Origin: an uncultured Lachnospiraceae bacterium
GTDB lineage: Bacteria > Bacillota > Clostridia > Lachnospirales > Lachnospiraceae
Length of the DNA stretch: 5,317 bases
Assembly (NCBI GenBank): GCA_947175775.1
Contig: CAMWNY010000211.1
Location: forward strand, 1-5,317
Direction of reading: 5' to 3'
Part shown: piece by piece, positions 1 through 5,317 of the stretch
Layout: the number at the start of each line of letters is the position of its first letter
Numbering within the stretch: the stretch's first letter is position 1
Made by a program: the position numbers and the translations under genes
The notes under the pieces: model-generated
The model's input: the letters and a program-made list of their open reading frames with translations, nothing else
What the model was told of the DNA's origin: nothing
The model's database searches: none

Positions 1-211
1 CGTATCTTCCCGACGCGGAGTGCATCGGCTGCGCACCGTTTTCGGACAAATCTATAATGGAAAGCCTTCTGTGCCCAAACACCACTCGCTTGTCATCGCT
101 TGCCCAAATACCGCCCGCATCGGGACCGCGGTGGTACATTCTTTGATTCATGCGCTCAATATTTTCCTTCCAGTTTGCAGCGTTGTTGCAAAAGCCTGCG
201 ATTCCACACAT
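1..211 (-). CDS. asnB: Asparagine synthase (glutamine-hydrolysing), N-terminal fragment (3'-partial)
   Basis: The reading frame starts at the ATG at 211-209 and is open to the window edge, giving 70 complete codons. The protein begins MCGIAGF, so Cys2 becomes the N-terminal nucleophile of a class II glutamine amidotransferase after Met removal. HRGPDAGG follows at residues 27-34 and GHRRLSIIDLS at 46-56, containing the conserved arginine that binds glutamine, then GAQPM at 59-63. This set is diagnostic of the asparagine synthase family. These enzymes use glutamine-derived ammonia to convert aspartate to asparagine with ATP, in the cytosol; the synthetase domain would lie beyond the window. 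The start is secure because Cys must be residue 2. It is preceded by a ribosome binding site and its own likely promoter. AsnB-like paralogues also occur in surface polysaccharide clusters, where they may amidate other substrates, so the exact substrate cannot be fixed from this fragment. Confidence 0.93.
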   Translation of the reverse strand, partial: MCGIAGFCNNAANWKENIERMNQRMYHRGPDAGGIWASDDKRVVFGHRRLSIIDLSENGAQPMHSASGRY

Positions 212-219
212 AGTAATAA

Positions 220-231
220 CCTTGCTCCCTT
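220..231 (-). promoter_or_regulatory. Ribosome binding site of asnB
   Basis: The minus strand carries AAGGGAGCAAGG just before the start codon. AAGG (223-220) lies 8 nt from the ATG, the preferred distance. The better match AAGGGAG (231-225) lies 13 nt away, which is rather far. Either or both could be used. Together they support the ATG at 211-209. Confidence 0.6.
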
Positions 232-266
232 CACACTCTTTATGGCATCTATCTTATCACAATTTC

Positions 267-294
267 GTTATAATTCCTAGTATTGACCTGACAA
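267..294 (-). promoter_or_regulatory. Putative sigma-A-type promoter for asnB
   Basis: On the minus strand, TTGTCA (294-289) is followed after 16 nt by TATAAC (272-267). These are close to the TTGACA and TATAAT consensus boxes with near-optimal spacing. The -35 box starts within the last bases of the upstream terminator's T-tract. Transcription would begin near position 260, giving a leader of about 50 nt before the asnB start. No T-box, riboswitch or obvious operator is seen in that leader. The call rests on sequence match only. Confidence 0.55.
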
Positions 295-343
295 AATAAT
301 TTAAACCGTAACAGTTCAGCCTTCGGCTTCCTGTTACTTTAAA
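293..343 (-). terminator. Intrinsic terminator hairpin between the large gene and asnB
   Basis: A 7-bp stem (331-337 with 308-314) encloses a second 4-bp stem (325-328 with 318-321) closed by a GAA loop in the minus-strand RNA. The whole is flanked by TTTAAA copies at 338-343 and 300-305 that can extend the base, with a 2-nt bulge at 306-307. On the minus strand it runs into TTATTTT (299-293), a reasonable U-tract. On the plus strand the same hairpin is followed by TTTAAACCCC, so termination in that direction is less convincing. It would separate the large gene from asnB. Confidence 0.7.
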
Positions 344-347
344 CCCC

Positions 348-378
348 AAAATGAGGGACAGCACATGTGCCGTCCCCC
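348..378 (-). terminator. Long GC-rich palindrome just after the large gene's stop; probable terminator
   Basis: Positions 353-363 and 368-378 are complementary around the tetranucleotide 364-367. In the minus-strand transcript this gives an 11-bp stem including two G-U wobbles (371 with 360, 377 with 354). The wobbles pair only in the minus-strand RNA, which favours function in that direction. The stem begins 13 nt after the TAG. It is followed by A, four T, then four G, so the T-tract is short and interrupted. It could be a weak terminator, a 3'-end-protecting stem, or a dispersed palindromic element. Confidence 0.6.
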
Positions 379-391
379 GCTTGCGTTTGTT

Positions 392-3300
392 CTATCTTGT
401 TACTTCAACAGGTATTATGATTACGATTCCCGATCCGTCTCTTGGCGTGACAATAATCTCCGCTTCACCGACCTTTTTTCCGGTAATCTTTCCCTTTGCA
501 TTGACCGTCACAATCTTTTTATCGCTGCTTGTATATACAAGCGTCTGATTGGTGGCGGTAATCGGAGCTATTTTAAACTCTTTTGCAATCTCTATTGTTT
601 TTCTCGTTCGCAAATTCAAAGTAATGCCATCTTTAATTTTATCAGAAGGCGTAAGGGTTTTAATAAGCTTTCCGACATATACCTTTACCTTTCCCGATTT
701 TTTGCTTCCGTCAAGCGCTGTCGCGGTAATCGTTACCTCGCCGCTCTTTAGCCCGGTAACCACCCCGTTCTCATCAACTTGGGCAATCTTTTCATTGCTT
801 GATTTCCAGCTTACGCGTTGGCTGCCGATTTCTTCATATTCTTTGCCAACCTTTGCATATAAATTTGCCTTTAGCGCAGCCGTATTAACCGCTGTGCTTA
901 AATCAATACCGATTACATCCTGATACTCACTGTCCGGCAGCTCAGTACCTGGATTCGTTTTAACAATCTCAACCTTGCTTACCGCACGGTCAACAAATAC
1001 CGTAAAACTGCAGCTTACATCGCTGTTGTCCGCCGCCGTTGCCGTGATAATTGCAACGCCTTCCGATTTGCCTGTTATTTTCCCGTTATTTTTGTTGACA
1101 CTGACAACTGACGGGTCGCTGCTCTCCCAGTTCGCCTTCTTCATTGTGCAGGAAAGCGGTTTGTAGTCGATGTTGAGCTGAACGGATTTTTTATGGCCTA
1201 AGTCAATGTTGCCGATGCCTCCTGCCGGACTCATGCCTGTAATCTGCTTTGTGATAACAAAAGTTACTTTTCCCTTTTTGTTGCTTCCATCACCTGCTGT
1301 CGCCGTAAACGAGACTGTTCCGTTTTTCTTAAAATCCACATAACCGTATTCATCCAGTTCGGCAATTCCTTTATTGGAAGATTTCCAAGTGACATCCTCA
1401 CTTACCGCACCGTCCAGGAGTGCATCAAGACGTATGGTGTTCGATTCCTTGTAACCCTTCATAAGGTCAACTCCGATTTTCTCGCCGGTAACAGTATAAC
1501 CATTCATTGTTATGTCGACCTGGCTTACAGGATCTCCTACTTCGATTACATATGTATCGGAATTTCCTTTTCCATTAATACCATCAATCGCTGTCGCTAC
1601 AATATTGACCGTTCCTGACACGCCTTTACATGCCGTCACCTGTCCCTTGTTGTTTACTTTCGCAATCGATTCATTATCGGATGCCCAGTCCACCGCTACG
1701 CTTCCCGTCGAAAGCTTCATCTTCTTTCCATTGGCAAGACGGTGCCCCGGTCCTGTAATTTCCACATATGGGTTTGTGTTTGTGACGGTCATTGTCACAT
1801 ACTCACTTTTTTCATATCCCTCTGCAGTCGTTGCAGTGATTTTAACCGTCCCTGCCTTATGAATTGTAACAATTCCAATGCTGGAATCGTACTCTTCCGG
1901 CTCGATTGATGCAATGCTTTTGTCTGAAGTGCTCCACTTAATGTCCATAGGCACACCATCCCTGATGCTGGAACCATTGCTCAATTCTGCCCTAAGACGC
2001 AGTACATAGTTCTTTCTGTTGGATAAGTCAATATCATCATAACCGGAATTGTCTTTCACATATTTTCTCTTATTTTTCGTCGATATTGTACAGTTATCAT
2101 ATGCGTTGATGCTGACGTCATTTTTTTCTTTTATCACATATATTCTGTGCTCTGCAATAACGCCGCTTCCGTCGACTGCCTCTGCCGTGATAATCGCATC
2201 GCCGTCTTTGATTCCTGTAACAAGACCGTCTTCCTCAACCGTCGCAGCTCTCGGATTATCGCTTTTCCAAATAACAGCCTTACTTGTCGCGTCTTTATTG
2301 CCAACCTTTGCTTTGAGCTGCAGCTCCTGATCGATACCTACATAATGTCCGCCTGTTATTTCAATATTTTTTACAAGCGTACCGATATTAACCGTAATGC
2401 TCGCCTTTCTGCCGCTTCCGTCTACCGCAGACATTGTTATCGTCGTTCTTCCAAGCGCTTTTGCCGTGATAACGCCATTTTCAACTGTCGCAATCTTTTC
2501 ATTGCTTGACTTCCATTCGACATCCTGACATGCCGTATCCGGAAGAATCCTGGGAACAACCGTATAGGTCCCTTTATCATCATCCGGGTCAAGACCGATC
2601 GTTTTCCCCGTAAGGATTTTATCATTTTTAATATTGTCATCACCGTCAGGCTCCATAATATCAAAATCTTCCACAGGATCTTTTACCCATATCGCATGGG
2701 TTCCTGACGCACCGCTTCCGTCATTTGCAGTCGCCGTAATCAGTACAAAACCTGCCTTGATTCCTCTGACCTCACCGGTATTTGGATTGACACTTGCAAG
2801 ATCCGGAGCAGATGATGTCCACCGGATATTCTTATTTTGGGCAGACTTTGGATAGACGGTCGCCTTGAGCTTAATCGTCTTTCCTTTCATGACAACATTG
2901 CTTCCCTCAATATCAACATTGGATGCGAGAGATGTTACATTGAGCGTCGTGGTTGCAGTCGTTTTGCTGCCGTCCGTTGCGGTCGCCGTAATCGCCGCAG
3001 TACCCATTCCTTTTACCTGAATCGTACAGGTTCCGTCCTCATTGTCTTTAAAATCCGCTACTTTTGTGTTGCTGATTTTCCATGTAACCATCTGTGACGC
3101 GTTGTCCGGTTCATTTACCGTCATAAGGCTAAAGGTCATATCGTCCTTTTCCGGATCTATGCCGATATTCTTTCCGCTGAGATTATTATCCCTGTTGGTA
3201 TCATCTGTTCGGAAAATCTTTATCTTTTCCACCTTGGGCTTTATGATAAATTCAACCTCGCAGGAAGCCGCGCCCATATCCAATGCTTCAGCTGTGAGCT

Positions 3301-5317
3301 TAACAATCGTATCCTGTGCAACCTTTTTCGCAGTCACAATCAGAACATTTGTTCCTTCCTCTACTTTTGTCAACTCTATTGCATTTTTATTTGTGTTTGT
3401 CCATTTTAATTTTTTCTCTGTCGCATCAACGGGATTGTATGTTGGTACAAGCTTAATACTCGTTCCCTCTGCAATCTCTATTCTGCCATTCTTATCAACC
3501 GATACGGTACCTTTGCCATCCATCGGTTTTGGTGTAAAGGAAAGCTCCTGTATAATACGCCTTACTTTTACCGTTGTTTTTCCGGTAACCGGCTTGCCAT
3601 CCTTATTTGTGCTTCCGTCTGCCGCGGTTGCCGTGACAGTTGCCTCACCGACTACGCGTCCCTCCGCTTTTCCGCTCTCATCAACATTAAATTTCAGAAT
3701 ATAACTGTCGGAAGAGCTCCATTTTACTTTTTGGTTTGCCGCCTTTGGTAAAATGGACGCAGAAAGCGTATCGGTAGGCTCCGAAAGCTTTGTCTCTCCA
3801 ACCGCAATAAACTTCTTCATGCCAAGGTCATAAATAACTGTCTTATCCGTGACATCTTCTCTTCCTGCCTGCACCGATACCTTTTCCGCAAGCGGCTTTA
3901 CCGTAACCTTTAAGATACTTGTAAATGTCGTTTTATGATCCGGATAAATCAAAGTGCACATAATATCCACACTGTTTTCATCCAGCTGTGCAGTCGGTTT
4001 CAATCCGTCAAGCCTTACCGCATTGACATTGACCAAATCTGTTCTTCCCGTTACTTTTACATAATCCGGTCTGTTGGTTGCCCACTGCACTACCGAATTC
4101 TTGGGCGCCTCCGAGCCAAATACCGCCTGCACCGTAACCGGCTCATTTACGGATATGGAAAGTCTTGTAATCTCTGCCGTATTCTTATCGTCGTAAAGCT
4201 TAAATCTTACAATATTCTCCTTATCCGAAACATTGACTTCAAAAGTCAATTCCTTATCCAACGAACTGTCAGCCATTGTGACCGTAATTTTTGCCGTTCC
4301 TTCACTGACTGCCTTCACAATTCCCGCATCGTCAACCGTCGCTACGGATGAATCACTGGAATGAAAAGAGAGTGCCGTATTTTCCGCGCTTTCCGGCACA
4401 AACCGAACCTTTTCTTTCAGGTTAAACGTTTCCCCTCTCACAAGGGTCACTTCAGTTTGTTCTAATATAATATCCTCGACAAGTTTGCCGCTCTCCCAAC
4501 CGGCATAAAGCACTTCTGACTTCGTAACACTGTCTGAAAAATTGTATTTTACTGTACATGCTTTATCTTTGAACCATCCCATGAAGGAAGCGCCTCTCTT
4601 TACAGGAGAGGAAGGTTCTGATACGAACGCGCCGTTTTGCGATACTGAAAAATAAACATCCGCACAGCCGCCATTTGGCTCATACACCAAAACATATTTG
4701 CGTGTTTGGGCACGCTGTCCCTTTATTATGGGATATCCGTCATTGATGCTGCCGTCATCTGATGCAAAACTGTCTCCTAAAACAGCGACCGTATCTGCAC
4801 TTTTGAGCTCTCCGGCTGTTCTCTTTGCGTCTTCCGCCGTTACTGCACCGCTTTCCCGATAACAGAGCGTGTCACTTCTGCCCTCCAAAAACAGGCAGTT
4901 TGCAAATGAAGCTTCTTCCTCTGCGCCCATAAATCCCGCAATCATTGCAGCATACGGATGGAAGCTTTCCGTGCTTTCTGCCGCAGATATATTGCCTGTA
5001 TTGTATACATTGTTGATGCTGCCTCTGTAAAGAACACCAACAATTCCGCCGATATTTTTTGTTTCCGCCGCACCGTTTATTCCTGCCGTATTATAACAGT
5101 TTTCAATTTTTAAAGTAACATTTTTGGAAGCTGCGCCAAGAATTCCGCCAATGCCTAAATTTCTGCTGCTGCTATTTGCCTTTGCATCAATTCTTCCTTT
5201 ATTAAAGCTGTTTTGAATCAGGTTTGTTTCATCATCGCCCGTTCCGTTAAAAAGTCCGATAATACCGCCGACGTTTTCAGAACCTGACACGCCCGCATAG
5301 TTTCCGCAATCCGTGCC
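392..5317 (-). CDS. Large modular surface/secreted protein: GLUG repeats, Listeria-Bacteroides repeat and about 14 Big_2 Ig-like domains (5'-partial)
   Basis: An uninterrupted frame of 1641 codons runs from the right edge to a TAG stop at 392-394. A GTG at 5288-5290 could serve as a start, but the frame stays open upstream of it to the edge, and those nine residues (GTDCGNYAG) continue a GLUG-type repeat. The GTG is therefore almost certainly internal, and the true N-terminus, with any signal peptide, lies outside the window. Counting from the edge, residues 1-149 are GLUG-like repeats, 157-201 their closing segment, 208-274 a Listeria-Bacteroides repeat, and 280-1641 Big_2-like modules. Such proteins are typically extracellular and act in adhesion, substrate binding or as rigid stalks. 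No catalytic domain is visible here, though one could lie upstream. The C-terminus (PVEVTR) completes an Ig strand, with no LPXTG, membrane helix, dockerin, SLH or choline-binding repeats. About 14 cysteines are scattered through the chain. The architecture is secure; the function is unknown. Confidence 0.93.
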   Translation of the reverse strand, partial: GTDCGNYAGVSGSENVGGIIGLFNGTGDDETNLIQNSFNKGRIDAKANSSSRNLGIGGILGAASKNVTLKIENCYNTAGINGAAETKNIGGIVGVLYRGSINNVYNTGNISAAESTESFHPYAAMIAGFMGAEEEASFANCLFLEGRSDTLCYRESGAVTAEDAKRTAGELKSADTVAVLGDSFASDDGSINDGYPIIKGQRAQTRKYVLVYEPNGGCADVYFSVSQNGAFVSEPSSPVKRGASFMGWFKDKACTVKYNFSDSVTKSEVLYAGWESGKLVEDIILEQTEVTLVRGETFNLKEKVRFVPESAENTALSFHSSDSSVATVDDAGIVKAVSEGTAKITVTMADSSLDKELTFEVNVSDKENIVRFKLYDDKNTAEITRLSISVNEPVTVQAVFGSEAPKNSVVQWATNRPDYVKVTGRTDLVNVNAVRLDGLKPTAQLDENSVDIMCTLIYPDHKTTFTSILKVTVKPLAEKVSVQAGREDVTDKTVIYDLGMKKFIAVGETKLSEPTDTLSASILPKAANQKVKWSSSDSYILKFNVDESGKAEGRVVGEATVTATAADGSTNKDGKPVTGKTTVKVRRIIQELSFTPKPMDGKGTVSVDKNGRIEIAEGTSIKLVPTYNPVDATEKKLKWTNTNKNAIELTKVEEGTNVLIVTAKKVAQDTIVKLTAEALDMGAASCEVEFIIKPKVEKIKIFRTDDTNRDNNLSGKNIGIDPEKDDMTFSLMTVNEPDNASQMVTWKISNTKVADFKDNEDGTCTIQVKGMGTAAITATATDGSKTTATTTLNVTSLASNVDIEGSNVVMKGKTIKLKATVYPKSAQNKNIRWTSSAPDLASVNPNTGEVRGIKAGFVLITATANDGSGASGTHAIWVKDPVEDFDIMEPDGDDNIKNDKILTGKTIGLDPDDDKGTYTVVPRILPDTACQDVEWKSSNEKIATVENGVITAKALGRTTITMSAVDGSGRKASITVNIGTLVKNIEITGGHYVGIDQELQLKAKVGNKDATSKAVIWKSDNPRAATVEEDGLVTGIKDGDAIITAEAVDGSGVIAEHRIYVIKEKNDVSINAYDNCTISTKNKRKYVKDNSGYDDIDLSNRKNYVLRLRAELSNGSSIRDGVPMDIKWSTSDKSIASIEPEEYDSSIGIVTIHKAGTVKITATTAEGYEKSEYVTMTVTNTNPYVEITGPGHRLANGKKMKLSTGSVAVDWASDNESIAKVNNKGQVTACKGVSGTVNIVATAIDGINGKGNSDTYVIEVGDPVSQVDITMNGYTVTGEKIGVDLMKGYKESNTIRLDALLDGAVSEDVTWKSSNKGIAELDEYGYVDFKKNGTVSFTATAGDGSNKKGKVTFVITKQITGMSPAGGIGNIDLGHKKSVQLNIDYKPLSCTMKKANWESSDPSVVSVNKNNGKITGKSEGVAIITATAADNSDVSCSFTVFVDRAVSKVEIVKTNPGTELPDSEYQDVIGIDLSTAVNTAALKANLYAKVGKEYEEIGSQRVSWKSSNEKIAQVDENGVVTGLKSGEVTITATALDGSKKSGKVKVYVGKLIKTLTPSDKIKDGITLNLRTRKTIEIAKEFKIAPITATNQTLVYTSSDKKIVTVNAKGKITGKKVGEAEIIVTPRDGSGIVIIIPVEVTR
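395..3235 (-). repeat. Ten Big_2 Ig-like modules arranged as five long/short pairs
   Basis: Module boundaries (residues from the window edge) are 695-796 and 797-880, 881-980 and 981-1064, 1065-1180 and 1181-1262, 1263-1357 and 1358-1443, and 1444-1549 and 1550-1641. Every module has a central W (or Y in the last) followed by a [ST]-rich S-D/N turn, then a [IV]A.V strand, a G.[IV][TK]G turn and an [IV]TATA strand. Most then end in DGS. In each pair the first module is 95-116 residues and carries an extra loop after an IGID-like motif; the second is 82-92 residues without it. Linkers differ too: long modules tend to start with a proline- or charge-flanked [KP]V..[IV].I, short ones with L[IV]..[IL]. 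Copies are well diverged at the DNA level, so the array is not a recent expansion. Confidence 0.85.
3236..4480 (-). repeat. First four Big_2-like Ig modules (diverged)
   Basis: Module 1 (residues 280-364) is a clear Big_2 domain, with TLVRGETFNL, FHSSDSSVATVD, G-V-KAVSEGTAKITV and a closing strand. Module 2 (370-475) is degenerate: it keeps VQWATNRPDYVKV and a final strand (LKVTVKP) but lacks the usual turn motifs. Module 3 (476-587) has KVKWSSSDS and ATVTATAADGS, with long insertions before and after. Module 4 (588-694) keeps KLKWTNTNKN and a glycine-poor C-terminal half. Modules 3 and 4 may be an older, diverged version of the pair unit seen downstream. Big_2 (PF02368) domains are extracellular Ig-like beta-sandwiches used as stalks or ligand-binding units. 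Confidence 0.8.
4496..4696 (-). other. Listeria-Bacteroides repeat (InlB B-repeat-like) domain
   Basis: Residues 208-274 begin YVLVYEPNGG, pass through the SPVKRGASFMGWFKD core and end VLYAGW. This is the signature of the Listeria-Bacteroides repeat (PF09479; also called Flg_new or InlB B-repeat): an opening beta strand ending in NGG, a central 'P.k.G..F.GW..d' block and a terminal 'YA.W'. The fold is a small ubiquitin-like (beta-grasp) domain found in extracellular Bacillota and Bacteroidota proteins, often as a spacer or binding module. Only one copy is present, where many relatives carry several in tandem. It sits between the GLUG region and the Ig array. Confidence 0.85.
4715..4849 (-). 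other. Closing segment of the GLUG region
   Basis: Residues 157-201 read GAVTAEDAKR, then LKSADTVAVLGDSF, then SINDGYPIIKGQ. In GLUG proteins the repeat region commonly ends with a segment of this kind: a short helix, a stretch resembling 'LG..F', and a final 'N.GYP.L.WQ'. The usual tryptophan is replaced here by glycine (KGQ). It probably caps the beta-helix-like stack before the next domain. It is recognised from general familiarity with the family, not from a search. Confidence 0.6.
4871..5317 (-). repeat. GLUG-type repeats in the large protein (four copies, last degenerate)
   Basis: Residues 14-45, 54-83, 87-112 and 121-149 (counted from the window edge) each follow the pattern [VI]GG[IL][IVL]G, a variable stretch, then N-x-[FY]N-x-G-x-[IV]. 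Examples are ENVGGIIG with NSFNKG, LGIGGILG with NCYNTAG, and KNIGGIVG with NVYNTG. The fourth copy has decayed (AAMIAGF, then NCLF). This matches the GLUG motif (PF07581 family) found in extracellular adhesins and peptidases, where it is thought to form beta-helix-like coils. The residues before the first copy (NYAGVSGS) suggest that further copies lie beyond the window edge. The assignment is by eye from the motif. Confidence 0.8.

Noticed and set aside
20..280. 86-codon plus-strand frame at the left edge
   Set aside because: It is antisense to the asnB start, whose MCGIAGF, HRGPD and GHRRLSI motifs are unambiguous.
257..394. Stop-codon read-through of the TAG into a 44-codon extension that could supply a C-terminal anchor
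   Set aside because: The frame does stay open to a TGA at 257-259, but the extension crosses both hairpins and has only a short hydrophobic patch and no LPXTG motif. Nothing suggests recoding, so chance is the simpler explanation.
365..751. 128-codon plus-strand frame starting in the intergenic palindrome
   Set aside because: It overlaps the well-supported C-terminal Ig modules on the opposite strand, starts inside the hairpin at 353-378, and resembles no known family.
3042..3704. 220-codon open frame on the plus strand with hydrophobic stretches
   Set aside because: It lies wholly antisense to the Big_2 array. Its valine- and serine-rich composition comes from reading the repeated T-A-T-A-x-D-G-S coding segments backwards, and similar antisense frames recur once per module along the gene. 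It has no convincing ribosome binding site or recognisable domain.
395..4480. DNA-level tandem repeat or CRISPR-like array suggested by recurring 'gtcgccgtaat'-like strings on the plus strand
   Set aside because: The strings recur at module spacing (roughly 250-300 nt), vary in sequence, and encode the [IV]TATA-x-DGS strand of each Ig module. They are coding repeats, not an independent DNA element.
5288..5290. GTG as the real start of the large gene
   Set aside because: The frame is open for nine more codons to the window edge, and those residues continue the GLUG-like pattern. No ribosome binding site is seen upstream, and the protein would lack a signal peptide.

Overview
The window holds parts of two genes on the minus strand. 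The 3' 4.9 kb of a very large gene for a modular, probably cell-surface or secreted protein fills positions 392-5317 and runs off the right edge. A 180-nt intergenic region follows. The first 70 codons of a glutamine-dependent asparagine synthetase (asnB type) come next and run off the left edge at position 1. No complete gene, RNA gene, mobile element or CRISPR array is visible.

The organism is most likely a member of the Bacillota, class Clostridia, perhaps Lachnospiraceae. This is inferred from moderate base composition, purine-rich ribosome binding sites, the AsnB N-terminal sequence style, and the combination of GLUG motifs, a Listeria-Bacteroides repeat and many bacterial Ig-like (Big_2) domains, which is common in gut Clostridia. 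The window alone does not prove the assignment.

Reading in the direction of transcription (right to left), the large protein has four GLUG-type repeats with a characteristic closing segment, then one Listeria-Bacteroides (InlB B-repeat type) domain, then about fourteen Big_2-like modules up to the stop codon. The last ten modules form five pairs: a longer module with an extra loop after an I-G-I-D type motif alternates with a shorter one. So the real repeat unit is about 185-200 residues, not 90. The C-terminus ends on the last Ig strand, with no sortase signal, membrane segment or other known anchor.

The intergenic region (212-391) is compact. It carries a long near-perfect palindrome right after the large gene's stop, a second hairpin with a T-rich tail that looks like an intrinsic terminator, a sigma-A-like promoter whose -35 box abuts that T-tract, and a ribosome binding site for asnB. 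The two genes are therefore probably separate transcription units. No functional link between them can be shown from the window. Most of the window is ordinary for its type, and the paired Ig architecture is the most distinctive observation.
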